In this document: positions 62,040 to 64,000 of the stretch, in pieces
Numbering within the stretch: the stretch's first letter is position 1
Layout: the number at the start of each line of letters is the position of its first letter
From: Isoetes taiwanensis
Lineage: Eukaryota > Streptophyta > Lycopodiopsida > Isoetales > Isoetaceae
Assembly: GCA_021234155.1 (NCBI GenBank)
Contig: JAJEKV010000225.1
Coordinates: forward strand, 558,001 to 622,000
Reading direction: 5' to 3'
DNA length: 64,000 nucleotides
Notes under the pieces: model-generated
What the model was told of the DNA's origin: nothing
The model's database searches: none
Seen by the model: the letters and a program-made list of their open reading frames with translations, nothing else
Program-made: the position numbers and the translations under genes

Positions 62040-62501
62040 TTCCCCTTCACGTCGCATGCGACGTATATAAATATATTTTTTATTTTTTTTTAATTTATTT
62101 TTTTCCCCTTCACGTCGCATGCGACGTATCCACGTGGCTTTTTTTTTGCCACGTGGCTTTTCTACACGCGGATTTTCGAATTTTCCACGCGGTTCCGTTT
62201 TATCGGTCACGTCGCGATGCGACGATACACGCGGCTTTTTTACAAGACGCGCGGATTTTGGTGATGTTCCACGGTATATTCCACGCGGTATATTCCACGG
62301 TATATTTCACGGTCACGTGCCATGCGACGCTCAAGGACGTCGCCGTTACCACGCCTCCCGGCTGCCGCCCGCGCGCTGACGGCGCCAACGCCATCACCGA
62401 CGCCGACGTCGACGCACGACGCCGCATGCGACGTGAAACCGAATGACGTCTGCGCGACGCCCCAGCCGACGCCGCCGACGTCATACAGACGTCGCTATTG
62501 G
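62040..62501 (+). repeat. CACTA right subterminal region
   Basis: Two copies, 61 bp apart, of CCCCTTCACGTCGCATGCGA then CGTA (62042 and 62103) contain the palindrome ACGTCGCATGCGACGT. More GCATGCGACG motifs, three CACGCGG and GTATATTCCACG units (62268-62310) and a CGCCGACG-rich block follow. This mirrors the left end at 41628-42052. Confidence 0.82.
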
Positions 62502-62530
62502 CGTCGCTAAATGGCCTTTTTCTTGTTGTG
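62502..62530 (-). repeat. CACTA right terminal inverted repeat
   Basis: The reverse complement reads CACAACAAGAAAAAGGCCAT then TTAGCGACG, 25 of 29 positions matching the left end. It is followed by ATT (62531-62533). Confidence 0.92.
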
Positions 62531-62533
62531 ATT

Positions 62534-63088
62534 AGTATACGACGTTGGATTTGAGAATATGTTGTAAGGCTAATCTAGTGTGTTCCATGTTAAGTGTAAA
62601 ATTTTCTTGTCCTCTTCAAAGAAACCAGTATGAAGAATATGTATACAAAGAATATGTATACATCAATATAATCATATAATGTTTTATTTTGATAGTTTTT
62701 TTAGTGGAAATCTACAATCCATACGATTGTAGAATAACCTACTACCAGTTCAAATTTTATGAGAACTTTTTCTCGATATATGATTCATTCCACTTATCTT
62801 TGTGGAGTTGTATCCTATCGCACAAGATTCCCTACCTTTGTGGGGATCATCGGTCAAATATTTCTTTGCACATATTTGCAACATTGTCATCTAAGGCTCG
62901 TGCATAACATATCCACACATGATTGTTATGAAGTGCTTGTCAATACATGACATCTTATATTATAAAGTTTTAGCGTATGTCTTGCATCAAACCCTAATTT
63001 AGATAGTTGAGATCGTCTGATAGCATTTGAAGGCCGAGATTTATCGCACAACTTCCCACCACCATGATTGGCCATGCTCGATCTCTTA
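62534..63088. other. host-side flank with repeat R, right copy (62659-62850)
   Basis: 62659-62850 (TACATCAATATAATCA.. to GTGGGGATCAT) matches 41408-41598. Neither a Helitron end nor a CACTA is present at the corresponding positions here, so it looks like an unoccupied relative of the left flank. No gene is seen. Confidence 0.75.
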
Positions 63089-64000
63089 AGAGGAAAGGGA
63101 AATGGCAGAGAAAAAGGGCAAAGTGAGAGGCAAAAAAGGCACCCGCAAAAGGGAAAGACGAGAAGGAAAAGGAAAGGGAAAAGAGCACCTAAAAAAGGGA
63201 AAGAAAAAGAAAGGGAGAAAAAGGAAGGAAAAAAAAGACACTATGAAAAGGAAAAGGGGGAAAGGGGACAAAATAAGGGAAAAGAAAAGGGAAAGGAGGA
63301 AAAGGAAGAAAAAAGGGCAATGGGAAAAATGTGAAGACTTGAAAAAAAGGGTGGACTAAGGGAAAAAAGGGGAAGATAAGAATGGTGGAGAGAGGGAAAA
63401 AAGGGCATGGAAAAATAGAAAGGGAAGGAAAAAGGAAAAAAGAGGCGAAAAAGGGAAAAGGGCATGAGGAAAAGGGAGAGGGAAATGAGAGAGGAAGGAG
63501 AAAGTGGCACGAGAAGAGGAAAAGGGTGAGGAAAGGAAAAAAAGAAAGGGAAAAAGAGATGGAAAAAGGGAAAAGGGAAAAGGAAAAGCGAAAAGCAAAA
63601 AGAGAACAGAAAACATGGAATAGAAAAAGAGGAAAAGGGAAAAGGGGAAGAGGGTGGGAAAAGGAGGAAAAAGGGCATGTGAAAAAGGTGGAAAAAATGG
63701 AATGGAAAAAGGTGTGGGAAAATGGAAAGGAAAAGAGAGAAGGGAAAAAAAGGGTGGAAAGGAAAGAGGAAAAGGGCATGGAAAAAGAGAAAAGGATGAA
63801 AAAAAGAAGGAAAAGGAAAAAGGAAATGGGAGGCGAAAAGGGAAAGGGGAAAGAAAAAAGAACACGAGGAATAAGGAGGGAAAATGGAAAAGAGGAAGGG
63901 AAAAAGGGCACGGAAAAAACTGGAAGAGGGAAAGGGTGAGGAAAGGGTAAAAATAAAAGGAAAAAGAGCATGGGAAAAGGGAAAAGAAAAAGAAAAAAGG
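63089..64000 (+). repeat. long polypurine tract
   Basis: About 910 bp in which nearly every base of this strand is A or G, built from irregular GGAAAAG, AAAGGGC and GGAAAA phrases with rare C/T. It continues to the window edge. Long K/R/E/G-rich or F/P/S/L-rich frames on the two strands follow from the composition and are not taken as genes. Confidence 0.9.

Larger units (their letters stand above)
41599..62530 (+). mobile_element. CACTA (En/Spm-type) transposon, 20.9 kb
   Basis: It starts CACAACAAGAGAATGG and ends ..CTTTTTCTTGTTGTG. The terminal inverted repeats match at 25 of 29 positions. ATT lies on both sides (41596-41598 and 62531-62533), the 3-bp duplication expected of CACTA elements. 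Subterminal regions are dense in short CG-rich motifs (GCATGCGACGTC type). A promoter-like TATA at about 45692 precedes a TNP2-like transposase region (46-50.5 kb). Cargo and repeats fill the rest. All coding parts are broken, so the element is probably not autonomous. Confidence 0.93.

Noticed and set aside
63068-63971. Frames up to 260 codons rich in K/R/E/G or F/P/L/S
   Set aside because: They result from the polypurine composition; no domains are visible and the frames overlap on both strands.

Overview
This is nuclear DNA of a land plant with a large, repeat-packed genome. The evidence is a GUN1-type PPR gene fragment, an RRM-OCRE splicing-factor fragment, a RAV-type B3 domain, plant chromovirus, CACTA and Helitron structures, and TTTAGGG-like telomeric motifs. 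I cannot assign the lineage further; a gymnosperm, fern or lycophyte-like genome would fit. I see no intact host gene. Almost everything is nested, decaying mobile DNA, and frame changes are so frequent that old age, base-level assembly errors, or both must be considered. Layout: (1) 1-3087 is the 3' part of an LTR retrotransposon ending in its own LTR (2497-3087), apparently inserted into the 5' LTR of the next element. (2) 3088-23625 is a large Ty3/gypsy chromovirus: 5'-clipped LTR (3088-4569), iMet-tRNA primer site (4571-4582), gag, protease, RT, RNase H, integrase and chromodomain (16247-21080), polypurine tract and a complete 3' LTR (21954-23625). Between primer site and gag it carries two extra promoter-bearing units. 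The first encodes a divergent histone H3-like protein (5230-6420). The second is unrecognised (7141-8661). Each is preceded by a pair of ~67-bp cruciform-forming repeats and a TATAAATAG box. (3) A 7.4-kb Helitron (8702-16114) sits inside the chromovirus and carries a GUN1-like PPR pseudogene and an intron-containing RRM-OCRE fragment. (4) The chromovirus interrupts a HARBI1/ALP1-like gene (23626-24084, minus). (5) 24389-32138 is a chain of three LINE copies, all on the minus strand, lying between and abutting three long (GA)n arrays, which suggests a plant LINE lineage that targets (TC)n microsatellites. The longest copy has ORF1 and ORF2 in one frame separated by a single UAG. (6) 32139-41407 holds a copia RT scrap, unrecognised gene fragments, short tandem duplications, degenerate telomere-like repeats and the 3' end of a second Helitron. 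(7) 41599-62530 is a 20.9-kb CACTA transposon with 29-bp TIRs (25/29 matching) and a 3-bp ATT duplication. It contains TNP2-like transposase remnants, a captured RAV-type B3 domain, a 6.2-kb array of ~1.1-kb tandem repeats and a near-perfect 27-bp foldback. (8) 63089-64000 is a long, almost pure polypurine tract. The most novel content is the chromovirus with its histone-like cargo and paired hairpins; second is the LINE family that appears to home to (TC)n.
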